A stretch of DNA of 13,968 nt from DATEJJ01 sp039649115 (GTDB lineage: Bacteria; Actinomycetota; Actinomycetes; Mycobacteriales; Micromonosporaceae): the NCBI GenBank assembly GCA_039649115.1, contig JBBWZQ010000246.1, positions 1 to 13,968 on the forward strand, given 5' to 3'. The notes beneath the pieces were generated by a model. The model searched no databases. It saw only the letters and a list, made by a program, of their open reading frames with translations, and had not been told where the DNA came from. The translations under genes were made by a program, and so were the position numbers. Position 1 is the stretch's first letter, and each line of letters begins with the position of its first letter. This document shows positions 1 to 7,700 of this stretch, piece after piece.

Positions 1-209
1 GCCGGCCGGCGTACGCGCCCGCGCAGGGTGCGGCGGAGTGGGCGGCCGGGCAGATGCGGGCGGTGCTGGACCGCAGCGGCGATCGCAGCGCGATCCTGCA
101 CCGGTTCGTGTCGTCCCTGGACCCGGCCGCGGAGCAGATCCTGCGCGCCGCGCTGCGCGAGCAACGGCCCGGTACCGGGCCCGCGGCGGGCGACCCGCTG
201 GAGCCCTGA
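1..209 (+). CDS. BlaI/MecI/CopY-family transcriptional repressor, C-terminal fragment
   Basis: Only the last 68 residues are visible, read in the frame of codons starting at position 3 and ending in TGA at 207-209; the start and the winged-helix DNA-binding domain lie before the window. The fragment resembles the C-terminal dimerisation arm of BlaI/MecI proteins: a Tyr-x-Pro segment, then a helix with Met-Arg-x-Val-Leu-Asp-Arg-Ser, then HRFVSSLDPAAEQILRAAL, which matches the family pattern of a 'FVxxL' helix followed by 'LRxxL'. The stop codon overlaps the ATG of the following M56 peptidase gene (TGATG), the usual arrangement of BlaI/BlaR1-like pairs, so the two are probably translationally coupled. 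In known pairs the repressor is inactivated when the membrane peptidase is triggered. The family call rests on this short tail plus the neighbour. Confidence 0.72.
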   Translation, partial: RPAYAPAQGAAEWAAGQMRAVLDRSGDRSAILHRFVSSLDPAAEQILRAALREQRPGTGPAAGDPLEP

Positions 210-1120
210 TGCACGTCGCGGTCTACTGCCCGCTGCTGTGCTCGCTGCTGTTCGCCGCGGTCGGGCCGCGGCTGGCCGTCCGCCATCTGCCGCCGGGCGT
301 GGGGATGTGGACGCTGAGCCTGGGCGCCGGCCTGTCCGCGCTCGCCTCGACCTGGTCGCTGGCGCTGCTGGCCGGCACGCTGCTGGACGAGGTGCTGCCC
401 GACATCACCGGGCGCAGGTTCCGTGATCCGGTCAACGACCTGGTGGCGATCACCGCGGTCGCGCTGCTGCTGGTCGGCCTGACCCGGCTGGTGCGCAGCG
501 GGCTGGGCCGGGTCCGGCTGCACCGCGAGTTGCGCCGTTCGTGTGCGCACAGCCGCGGCCCGGTCGTGGTGCTCGCCGACCAGGTGCCGCACGCCTTCGC
601 CGTCCCCGGCGGGGGCGGGCGCGTCGTGGTCAGCCAGGGCATGCTCACCGCGCTGCGCGCCGCTGAACGCCGCGTGCTGTTCGCGCACGAACGGGCGCAC
701 CTGCGTGAGAAACACCACTGGCACAGCGCCGCGGTCGCCGCGGCGGCCGCCCTCAACCCGCTGCTCATCCCGGTGCGGGCGGCCAGCACCCACCTGTGCG
801 AGCGGTGCGCCGACGAGAGCGCGGCGGCCGAGGTCGGCGACCGCGGGCTGGCCGCCTCGTCCCTGGCCCGCGCGGCGCTGGCCACCGCCGCCGCACCCTG
901 CGGATCGCCCGCGACCAGGCGCGGCCGGGCGGCACAGCCGCTGCCCCTGCACTACCACCACACGGGCATCAGCGCCCGGGTGGTGGCCCTGCAACACGGC
1001 CCGGTGCCGGGACGACCCGGCCTGGCCGCGGTGCTCCTGGGCCTCGCCTGCGTCGCGATGATCGCCGACGTCGACGCGACCGGTGACTTCCTGGGCCTGA
1101 TCCTCGGCGCCGTCCACTGA
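209..1120 (+). CDS. M56-family (BlaR1-like) membrane zinc metallopeptidase
   Basis: A 303-residue integral membrane protein. The start is the ATG overlapping the upstream stop; reading further upstream would run through the BlaI-like gene. Hydrophobic segments lie near residues 5-25, 35-60, 77-94, 172-190 and 270-287. The catalytic motif HERAH (residues 160-164) fits HExxH, and ERCAD at 198-202 supplies the downstream Glu zinc ligand and the conserved ExxxD of M48/M56 peptidases. In BlaR1/MecR1 the protease domain cleaves the partner repressor after a signal arrives. Here there is no C-terminal penicillin-binding sensor domain: the protein ends about 100 residues after the zinc site with one more hydrophobic segment. 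The signal is therefore unknown and need not be a beta-lactam. Short BlaI/M56 pairs of this kind are common in actinobacteria. Function by family; signal and targets not shown. Confidence 0.88.
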   Translation: MHVAVYCPLLCSLLFAAVGPRLAVRHLPPGVGMWTLSLGAGLSALASTWSLALLAGTLLDEVLPDITGRRFRDPVNDLVAITAVALLLVGLTRLVRSGLGRVRLHRELRRSCAHSRGPVVVLADQVPHAFAVPGGGGRVVVSQGMLTALRAAERRVLFAHERAHLREKHHWHSAAVAAAAALNPLLIPVRAASTHLCERCADESAAAEVGDRGLAASSLARAALATAAAPCGSPATRRGRAAQPLPLHYHHTGISARVVALQHGPVPGRPGLAAVLLGLACVAMIADVDATGDFLGLILGAVH

Positions 1121-1134
1121 GGACGGTGGACGGC
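1109..1134. terminator. Stem-loop across the M56 stop codon, candidate bidirectional terminator
   Basis: Perfect 9-bp inverted repeat: GCCGTCCAC at 1109-1117 and GTGGACGGC at 1126-1134, with an 8-base loop containing the TGA stop. It lies between two convergent genes only 42 bp apart, where a shared terminator would be expected. There is no T-run on either side, as is usual for high-GC actinobacterial terminators. The part inside the coding sequence may be fortuitous. Confidence 0.4.
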
Positions 1135-1162
1135 AGCCGGGACCAGGCGCGGCACCCGCGGG

Positions 1163-2815
1163 TCAGCTCAGGCCGGGCAGGACCGGCGTGTGCTCGGCGC
1201 GTACCGCGGCCAGTTCGCCGGGGTCCAGCCCGAGCAGGTGCAGGATGGTGGGCGCGATCTGCGTGGTGAGCACCGGCCGGTCCACGCTGCGGCCGTGGCT
1301 CGCGTCCGGCCCGGCCACCAGGATCGGCACGTCCCGGTCGGCGGGCGCGTCGCCACCGTGTTCGGCGATCTTGCCCTTCTTGCCGGTGTACACGACGCCG
1401 ACCTGGGCGATGCCGATGAGGTCCGGTACCCGGGCGTCACCGGGCGGTACCCCGATGAACGCGGCCGCGGCGGCCCCGGCGTAGACGCGGGCCAGACCCG
1501 AGGAGGTGTACGGCTTGGCCGCGCCGGTGATGTCGTTGCCGGTGCCTGAGTGGCTGGTCAGGAACGCGGTGGCGAAGGCGGTGGCCCGCGGCGAGCGGTC
1601 GGTCAGCCACAGCAGCATCGCGTCGTCGTCGATCCCGAAGGCGACCAGGTCACCGGCGTGCCCGGCCGCGGTCCACGCCGCGTTGAGCGCGTCGATGATC
1701 GGACCGTCCGGTACCCGGGTCAGCTGCGACGGTACCGTCGGGGACTGGCCGTGCTTGGCGGAGACGATGACGGCGGTACGGTCGGCGAGCCCGCGCGCGG
1801 CCAGCTCGCCGACGAACCGGCCCACCTGCGTGTCCACATAGGACAACGCGTCCCGCAGTACCGGGCCGGGAGTCACCCCGTCCGCGAGGTACCCGCCCGG
1901 CGCGCCGCCGGAGGTGGGCAGCTTCTGCGCCGTCGACACGCTCTGGAAGTTCATCCCGAAGATGGCCGGGGTGCCCAGCTTGACCGAGCGGCTGTGGTCG
2001 TACCCGTCGATCTGGTTGAGCACCGCCCGCACCTTGTACCCGTCGTACTGCTGGGTCAGGCTGTTGACCTGGGTCCAGTCGTCACCGGCCGGGTCGGCCA
2101 GGCTGTTGATCTCGGGGGTGAACAGGTCCTGGATGCCCTGGCCGGAGGGGCCCTGCAGGATGTCGTAGGCCGGGTGCTTGTCCGACCACGCGGTGACCAG
2201 GTGGTGTGCCCGGGCCACCTCGAAGACGGTGTTCACCTTGACGTACTGGTGCGGGTACACCGGCCGGCAGGTCCCCGGGTCGACCGGCAGCTGGGCCGGG
2301 TCGATGACCTGTTCCGGGGAGCCGGTCATGGACAGGATGGAGCCGGGCAGCCCGGCCAGGCCCTGCCCGGCGTCCAGCGCGCTCAGGTTCTTGTCCAGCT
2401 GCTCGAAGTAGGTCACCTCGGCGCCCGGCTCGGCGCCCGCACAACTGGTCGTACCGGCCGGCAGCAGCGCGTGGTTGTACGAGTCGTCGTAGTACACGCC
2501 GGTCGTCTTCGGCGTGCCGCCGGTGACCTGCGCCAGCATCCCGGGGAACGAGTCGGACGGGAACGTGGTCTGCGCGTGGCGGTACGCCACACTCCGGCCG
2601 GTCAGCCGGGCCAGCGCCGAGTCGGGGTGGTGGCCGACCCACCAGGTGAGGTCCTGCTGGTGCAGCCCGTCCACGGACAGCAGCAGCACGTGCCCGGCGG
2701 CGGGGTGCCCGCCGTGGTGGCCGCCGGCGGCGCCGGCCGGCGTACTCCCGACGAGGGCCAGCCCGGCGGCGGCCGCCGCGGCGGTGGCCGCGATGGTGAG
2801 TGGTCGATGGGACAT
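1163..2815 (-). CDS. Secreted alkaline-phosphatase-superfamily (type I phosphodiesterase/nucleotide pyrophosphatase-like) protein
   Basis: A 550-residue exported protein. The ATG at 2815 is preceded by GGAGG 11 bases upstream, a slightly long spacing. Residues 1-30 form a Sec-type signal peptide (SHRP, then an Ala/Leu-rich core, cleavage near AGA-AGG). The core resembles nucleotide pyrophosphatase/phosphodiesterases: LLSVDG with candidate metal ligand Asp49; TTFPS with candidate nucleophile Thr84, followed by a VTGG segment; a KHG motif at 354-356 where NPPs have Asp-His-Gly; AEHGG with His486; and the C-terminal QIAPTILHLLGL helix typical of the superfamily. The Asp-to-Lys change in the SDHG motif and the absence of the usual D-x-x-G-H segment (its place seems to be taken by GMNFQSVS at 287-294) put it in an atypical subgroup. 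It probably hydrolyses a phosphodiester or phosphomonoester outside the cell; the substrate cannot be told. It lies downstream of the subtilase, separated by a strong terminator. Confidence 0.82.
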   Translation of the reverse strand: MSHRPLTIAATAAAAAAGLALVGSTPAGAAGGHHGGHPAAGHVLLLSVDGLHQQDLTWWVGHHPDSALARLTGRSVAYRHAQTTFPSDSFPGMLAQVTGGTPKTTGVYYDDSYNHALLPAGTTSCAGAEPGAEVTYFEQLDKNLSALDAGQGLAGLPGSILSMTGSPEQVIDPAQLPVDPGTCRPVYPHQYVKVNTVFEVARAHHLVTAWSDKHPAYDILQGPSGQGIQDLFTPEINSLADPAGDDWTQVNSLTQQYDGYKVRAVLNQIDGYDHSRSVKLGTPAIFGMNFQSVSTAQKLPTSGGAPGGYLADGVTPGPVLRDALSYVDTQVGRFVGELAARGLADRTAVIVSAKHGQSPTVPSQLTRVPDGPIIDALNAAWTAAGHAGDLVAFGIDDDAMLLWLTDRSPRATAFATAFLTSHSGTGNDITGAAKPYTSSGLARVYAGAAAAAFIGVPPGDARVPDLIGIAQVGVVYTGKKGKIAEHGGDAPADRDVPILVAGPDASHGRSVDRPVLTTQIAPTILHLLGLDPGELAAVRAEHTPVLPGLS

Positions 2816-2826
2816 GGGCGGTCAAA

Positions 2827-2834
2827 CCTCCCCT
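2827..2834 (-). promoter_or_regulatory. Ribosome binding site of the phosphodiesterase-like gene
   Basis: On the minus strand AGGGGAGG lies just upstream of the ATG at 2815, leaving 11 bases between GGAGG and the start. It supports that ATG as the start. No convincing -10/-35 pair was found between it and the upstream terminator. Confidence 0.6.
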
Positions 2835-2928
2835 ACAGCCGGTCGGGTACCGGCCCTGCGCGTCTGTCTAGCGAGCGCGCATGGCGGGGCGGCGAAGCAC
2901 CGGGAAACGGCTCCGCAATGGACGGTGA

Positions 2929-2966
2929 TGCCCCGGTGCCGGACCAGCCGGTCCGGCACCGGGGCA
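2929..2966 (-). terminator. Strong intrinsic-type terminator after the subtilase gene
   Basis: Perfect 17-bp stem: TGCCCCGGTGCCGGACC at 2929-2945 pairs with GGTCCGGCACCGGGGCA at 2950-2966, with a 4-base loop (AGCC). On the minus strand it starts 8 bases after the stop codon of the S8 protease gene and sits about 110 bases upstream of the next gene's start. No U-tract follows, which is normal for actinobacterial hairpin terminators. It separates the protease transcript from the phosphodiesterase gene. Confidence 0.85.
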
Positions 2967-2974
2967 CGGTCCGG

Positions 2975-4510
2975 TCATCCCCAGGAGGCGGTCGACCAGT
3001 CGTCGCTCGACCAGTAGTGGCCGCTCCAGGTGCCGTTCGACCAGTAGTGGCCGGACCAGTAGTGGCCGGACCAGTCCGGGTCCACCCACGAGGTGGCACC
3101 GCCCCACGGCTGGCCCGCCCAGGTGCCGGCGGCCCACGTCTTCGAGGCCCAGGAGCTGCCCGTCCAGCCGTCGCCGGCCACCCGGTACCCCATCCAGGAC
3201 CCGGCCGACCACGCCGTCCTGGCGGCGCTCCTGGGCGCCCAGGTCGCCGAGCCGAGCGGGCCCCACACGGTGGCCTCGCCGGTCAACGAGACGCCGTCCC
3301 GCACGACGTGACTCCCGCCGCGGGCGTCCTCGATGTTGCCGGTGCCGCTGGACCACGTGTTGGTCTGGGTGGCGGTGGGCGTCGCGGCGGCGAGGGCCAT
3401 GTTCACGTTGACCTCGCGGTAGCCCTTGCCGGCCGCGTTGCCGGCGGTCAGCACGCTGCCGTTGTACATCAGGATGTTCTTGACCTGGTCCGGGGTGAGC
3501 TTGGGCCGGCTCTGCAGCAGCAGCGCGACGGCCGCGGAGGTGATCGCGGTCGCCTGGGAGGTGCCGCTGCCGCGGAACAGCGTGGTGCCGGTCCGCGCGG
3601 CCGGGTAGGTCGTGTCGATGTTCGAGCCCGGGTCGCTCAGCGACACGATGGACTGTCCGGGCGCCAGCAGATCGGCCCGCCGGTTGGCCGCCGTGGAGGA
3701 CGTGAGGTTCGTGAACGTCGAGATGGTGTCGTCCGATGTGGACGGTGTGGCATTGGTGGCGGCCGAGCCGACATTGAGGATGAACTGGTCGGTCGCCGGA
3801 TCGGTCATCGCCGTGCCGCCGTTGCCGGTCGCGGCCACCACGACGATGCCCGCCTTCCACGCCTGCTCCACGGCGAACTGCACCGGGTCGGTCCAGTAGT
3901 TCGGGGTGCCGCCGCTGCCGTAGGACAGGTTGATGACCCGGATCGGGTTGGCCGTGTCGTCGTTGCGGTGCGCCACCACCCAGTCGAGCGCGGCGACCAT
4001 CTGGGAGACGTCCACCGCGCCGTTGGAGGTGCCCACCTTGACGGAGGTCAGCTTCGCCTTGGGCGCCAGCCCGACGGTACCGGTGGCGGTGTCGTTGCCC
4101 ACGATGATGCCGGCCATGTGCGTGCCGTGCCCGTACGTGTCCAGGTAGCGCAGGCTGGCGGACTGCGACTCGAAGGACAGGTCCGGCCCGTTGACCACCT
4201 GCGCGGCGGGCAGGCCCGGTACCGGTGCCACACCGGTGTCGATGAGGGCCACGCCCACCCCGGTACCGGTCAGGCTGGCCGCGGCACCGGTACTCGCACC
4301 GATGATCGCGCGCACGTTGGCCAGCGTCTGGGGTGTCCCGCTGCTGGCCGATCCCATCCAGATGTTCGATGCCCAGGCGCTGGACCCGCTGTGCGGTGGG
4401 TCGGCCGGCGCGCCGCCGGCCGAGCCCAGCGCGGCGACGGGTAGGAGCGCGGCGGCCGCCACGGCCACGCGTGCGAAGCGGCGACGGCTGCTTCTCCGGT
4501 TAATGATCAC
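2975..4510 (-). CDS. Secreted S8 (subtilisin-like) serine protease with tryptophan-pentad C-terminal tail
   Basis: A 511-residue exported protease. The start is GTG at 4510, with AAAGGA six bases upstream; the frame stays open further upstream but lacks signal-peptide sense there. The N-terminus (SRRRFAR at residues 8-14 before an Ala/Leu-rich core ending near residue 36) fits a Tat-type signal, though Sec export is possible. The peptidase domain spans about 83-375, with the full triad: Asp91 (ALIDTG), His128 (GHGTHMAG) and Ser318 (GSGTSQA). Asn230 is in the oxyanion position (ATGN). The leader between signal and catalytic core is short (about 45 residues), with no recognisable I9 propeptide. 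From 424 to 510 the protein becomes a low-complexity Gly/Ser/Trp tail with Trp almost every five residues. Such tails occur in other actinobacterial subtilases as I recall; their role is not established. Nucleotide repeats of 15 bp underlie its end. Confidence 0.92.
   Translation of the reverse strand: MIINRRSSRRRFARVAVAAAALLPVAALGSAGGAPADPPHSGSSAWASNIWMGSASSGTPQTLANVRAIIGASTGAAASLTGTGVGVALIDTGVAPVPGLPAAQVVNGPDLSFESQSASLRYLDTYGHGTHMAGIIVGNDTATGTVGLAPKAKLTSVKVGTSNGAVDVSQMVAALDWVVAHRNDDTANPIRVINLSYGSGGTPNYWTDPVQFAVEQAWKAGIVVVAATGNGGTAMTDPATDQFILNVGSAATNATPSTSDDTISTFTNLTSSTAANRRADLLAPGQSIVSLSDPGSNIDTTYPAARTGTTLFRGSGTSQATAITSAAVALLLQSRPKLTPDQVKNILMYNGSVLTAGNAAGKGYREVNVNMALAAATPTATQTNTWSSGTGNIEDARGGSHVVRDGVSLTGEATVWGPLGSATWAPRSAARTAWSAGSWMGYRVAGDGWTGSSWASKTWAAGTWAGQPWGGATSWVDPDWSGHYWSGHYWSNGTWSGHYWSSDDWSTASWG
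2994..3083 (-). repeat. 15-bp tandem repeats encoding the Trp-rich tail
   Basis: The unit GACCAGTAGTGGCCG (plus-strand spelling) is present as identical copies at 3009-3023, 3039-3053 and 3054-3068. Diverged copies in the same 15-bp register lie at 2994, 3024 and 3069. On the coding strand each unit gives a five-residue block with one Trp (for example SGHYW). Identity at the DNA level, not only at the protein level, points to recent duplication of units. Confidence 0.85.
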
Positions 4511-4780
4511 CCAGTGTCCTTTCGTGCTTGCCGACAGGCGTCCGGCCTCACCACCATCACTGACCGTCCGGCCGGAGTCACTGGTCTGCAACCGAATCTC
4601 ACCAAGCTGCACCCGAAAACCGCCGACCGCCCGACACGGTGTCCTCCGGTCCTTGTCATCCGTCGCGGGGTCCACGGCGGAAACGTTCAACCAGCCGGGG
4701 CGCGGGCCGATTGGGGCGGCGACCACCTGCACGGGACGCCAGGCGGAACGGTGGCGTGTGCGACGAGCGAGGGCGGTGAC
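4511..4780. other. Divergent intergenic region between the subtilase and the GGDEF-STAND gene
   Basis: These 270 bases must hold the promoters for both divergent genes. I see the palindrome TCCGGCCGGA at 4567-4576, flanked by two direct copies of TCACTG (4557-4562 and 4578-4583, 21 bp apart, about two helical turns), which could be a protein-binding site upstream of the protease. No clear -10/-35 pair was found for either direction. An open frame runs through the region in phase with the GGDEF gene, but it has no recognisable domain and would overlap the protease's control region. I treat it as non-coding. Confidence 0.45.
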
Positions 4781-7700
4781 GTGAGCGGTCCGGCCACTGA
4801 CCCCGTCACCGGTACGCTGCCCCGCGCGGTCCTCGGGCCGAGCCTGGCGCGGGCGCTGGCCGGCGGGGGTACCTGCGGGCTGTTGCTTTTCGACGTCGAC
4901 TTCTTCAAGACGGTCAATGACGTGTACGGCCACCAGCGCGGGGACGAGGTGCTGCGCCAGGTGGCGGACCGCGTGGACAGCGTGCTGCGCGCCGGCGACA
5001 CGCTGTTCCGGTACGGCGGCGACGAGTTCGTGGTGCTGCTGCCGGAGACCGACTGGCAGACCGCGGTACGCGTGGCCCTGCGACTGACCGACGAGGTGCG
5101 CGCGCACCAGTTCGCCGGCGACCCGCCGCTGCACGTGTCGATCAGTCTCGGCGTCGCGGTGTCCCCGGGTGACGGCGCGGACCCGGGAGCGCTGCTCGCC
5201 TGCGCGGACCGGCGCAACTATCTGGCCAAGCGGCGGGGTCGCGGCACCGCGGTGGCGGACGACGCGCAGACGCCGGTGGATGCCGGCGACACCCGGCTGT
5301 GGGAGCGCGACGCCGCGCTGTCCGGTACCCACGAGTTCCTCACCCGGCTCGCCGCCGACAAGCGCGGGGCGCTGCGCGTCGACGGGGAACCGGGTGCCGG
5401 CCACACCCGTTTCCTGCGCGAGGTGCGCAACCTCGCGGCGCTGCGCGGCTTCCAGGTCACGCAGGTCGGTCCGCAACCCGATCTGGTACCGCCCGGCCGG
5501 GTGCTGCTGGTCGCCGACGTGGCGGACACGGCGCGCGTCGACGCCACCGTGGCGGCCCTGCTGCGCGGCGATGCCCGGCCCGAGGTGCTCGGCCTGGTCT
5601 ACGCGACCGCCGGCGGCCCGGACATCGGCGACCTGCCACTGCTCGCCACGGTCGAACTGGCTCCCTGGTCACCGGTGACCCTGCGGATGTGGTTGCGCAA
5701 CGCCCTGCAGGGCGAGCCCAGCCCGGCGCTGCACGGCTGGCTGGTCGCGCGCAGCGGCGGGCTGCCGGCGCGCGTCGCCGCCGCGCTGGACCAGCTGCGC
5801 GGCCAGGATGCGCTGGTACCGGCCGACGGTGGCTGGACGCTGGCCGCGTCGATGCTGCGGCCGCGCCGGCGCCTGGGCCGCCTCCCGGCCACGGTCACCG
5901 GCCTGGTCGGCCGCGACGAGGACCAGGCCCGGGTGGCGAAGATGCTCGCCAGCGGCCGGCTGGTCACCATCACCGGTTCCGGCGGCATCGGCAAGACCCG
6001 GCTGTCCCTGTCGGTGGCCACCGCGCTCGGCGCCCGGTACACCGACGGTGCGGTCTTCGTGCCGCTGGCCGACATCAGCGACCCCGATCTGGTCGTGGTG
6101 GCCGTCGCGCACGCGCTGGACGTCGCGGAGGTACCCGGCCAGCCGCTGCTGGACAGCCTCCTCGAGCACCTCGCCGAGTCCTCGCTGTTGCTGGTCCTGG
6201 ACAATTTCGAACAGGTGGTGGCGGCGTGCCGCGCCGTCGCGGAGATCCTGGCGGCCGCGCCCGGGGTGGCCATCCTGGTCACCAGCCGGGAACCGCTGTC
6301 CATCTACGGCGAGCAGGTCCACCGACTGCGACCGTTGCCGCTGCCGGACCTCGCCGCGCTGCCCGGCGGCCCGGCCGGGGTGGCCCGGGCGCTGCGCGAC
6401 TCCCCGGCGGTCGCGCTGTTCGAGCAGCGGGCGCGGGCCGTCAACTCGGACTTCACGCTCACCCCGGAGACGCTGTCGGCCGTCGTCGAGCTGTGCCGTC
6501 GGCTGGACGGCCTGCCGCTGGCCATCGAGCTCGCCGCCGCGGGTGCCGACCGGGCCGCGCCGCAGACCCTGCTGCGGCAGCTCTGCGGCCACCTCGACGC
6601 GCTCGGCCCGGGCCCGCGCGACCGCCCGTCCCGGCAGCAGACCCTGCGCGGTGCGATCGAGTGGAGCTACGCGCTGCTGGAGCCGGCCGAGCAGCGCCTG
6701 TTCACGACGCTCGCGGTCTTCGCCGGCGGGTTCACGGTGGCGGCGGTGCGCGCGGTGGCATCGGCACCGTCCACAGTCGAGGATGCGGACCTGGTCGAGC
6801 GGCTCGCCGCGCTGGGCAGCAAGAGCCTGCTGGCCACGGAGCAGGATGCCGAGGGCGCGGCCCGGTACCAGATGCTGGAGACCATCCGGGCGTACGCGGC
6901 CGAGCGGCTGGTCGCCGAGCCCGGCGGGGACGCGGTCCACGCGCGCCATGCCGCGTTCCACGCCGACCTCGCCGAGCAGTCGGCGGAGGGCATGACCGGG
7001 CCGCGGCAGGCACAGTGGGCCGAGCGCCTGGAGCGGGAGTACCGCAACCTGCGCGCCGCGTTCGGCTGGACGCTCGCGGGCGGCGATGTGGACAGTGCCG
7101 CCCGCATCTGCCTGGGCCTCTGGCGGTACTGGCGCAACGGCAGCCACATCAGGGAGGGCCGGGAGTGGCTGGACCAGGTGCTGGGCGCCTCGCGTCCGGT
7201 GCCGGCCGGTACCCGTACCAGTCTGTTCTATGCCGCCGCCATCCTCGCGGCCACGCTGACCGACCACGAAGCTGCGGTGGCCCTGGGCGAGCAGGGCCTC
7301 CGGTTGGCCGACGCGGCGGCGGACCGGCAGGCCAGCGCGCAGGCCCGCAACGCGCTCGGCATCGCCGCCATCGGCGCCGGGGACTACGCCCGCGCGGCCG
7401 AACACTTCCAGCACAGCCTGGCCATCTGGCAGGAACTGGACCAGGCCCAGGGCACCGCCATGGCACTGGGCAACCTGACCAAGCTCGCCCTGCGGCTGGG
7501 CGACGTCGACCGCGCGAACGACTACGCCACCCAGTGCCTCGCACTGGAACGGGCCGCCGGCAACACCCGCGGCGTCCTGCTCAGCCTCGAATGCCTCGGC
7601 CAGGTCCGGCTGGCGCAGGGGGACCTGGCCGCGGCGCGGGCCGCGCTGGCCGAGAGCCTCGCGCTCAGCCGTACCGTGGGGGACGCCTTCGGCGAGGCCA

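Noticed and set aside
2994..3083. Short regular repeats as a possible CRISPR array
   Set aside because: The units are contiguous 15-mers without spacers, in frame within the subtilase, and encode Trp-containing pentads.
1550..4444. Long plus-strand open frame opposite the phosphodiesterase and subtilase genes
   Set aside because: No domain or signal is seen, the composition is Arg/Gly/Val-rich, and the minus strand carries two clear enzymes with catalytic motifs.
4514..4780. N-terminal extension of the GGDEF gene starting at ATG 4514
   Set aside because: The extra 89 residues show no family similarity and would start four bases from the divergent subtilase start, leaving no promoter for either gene.
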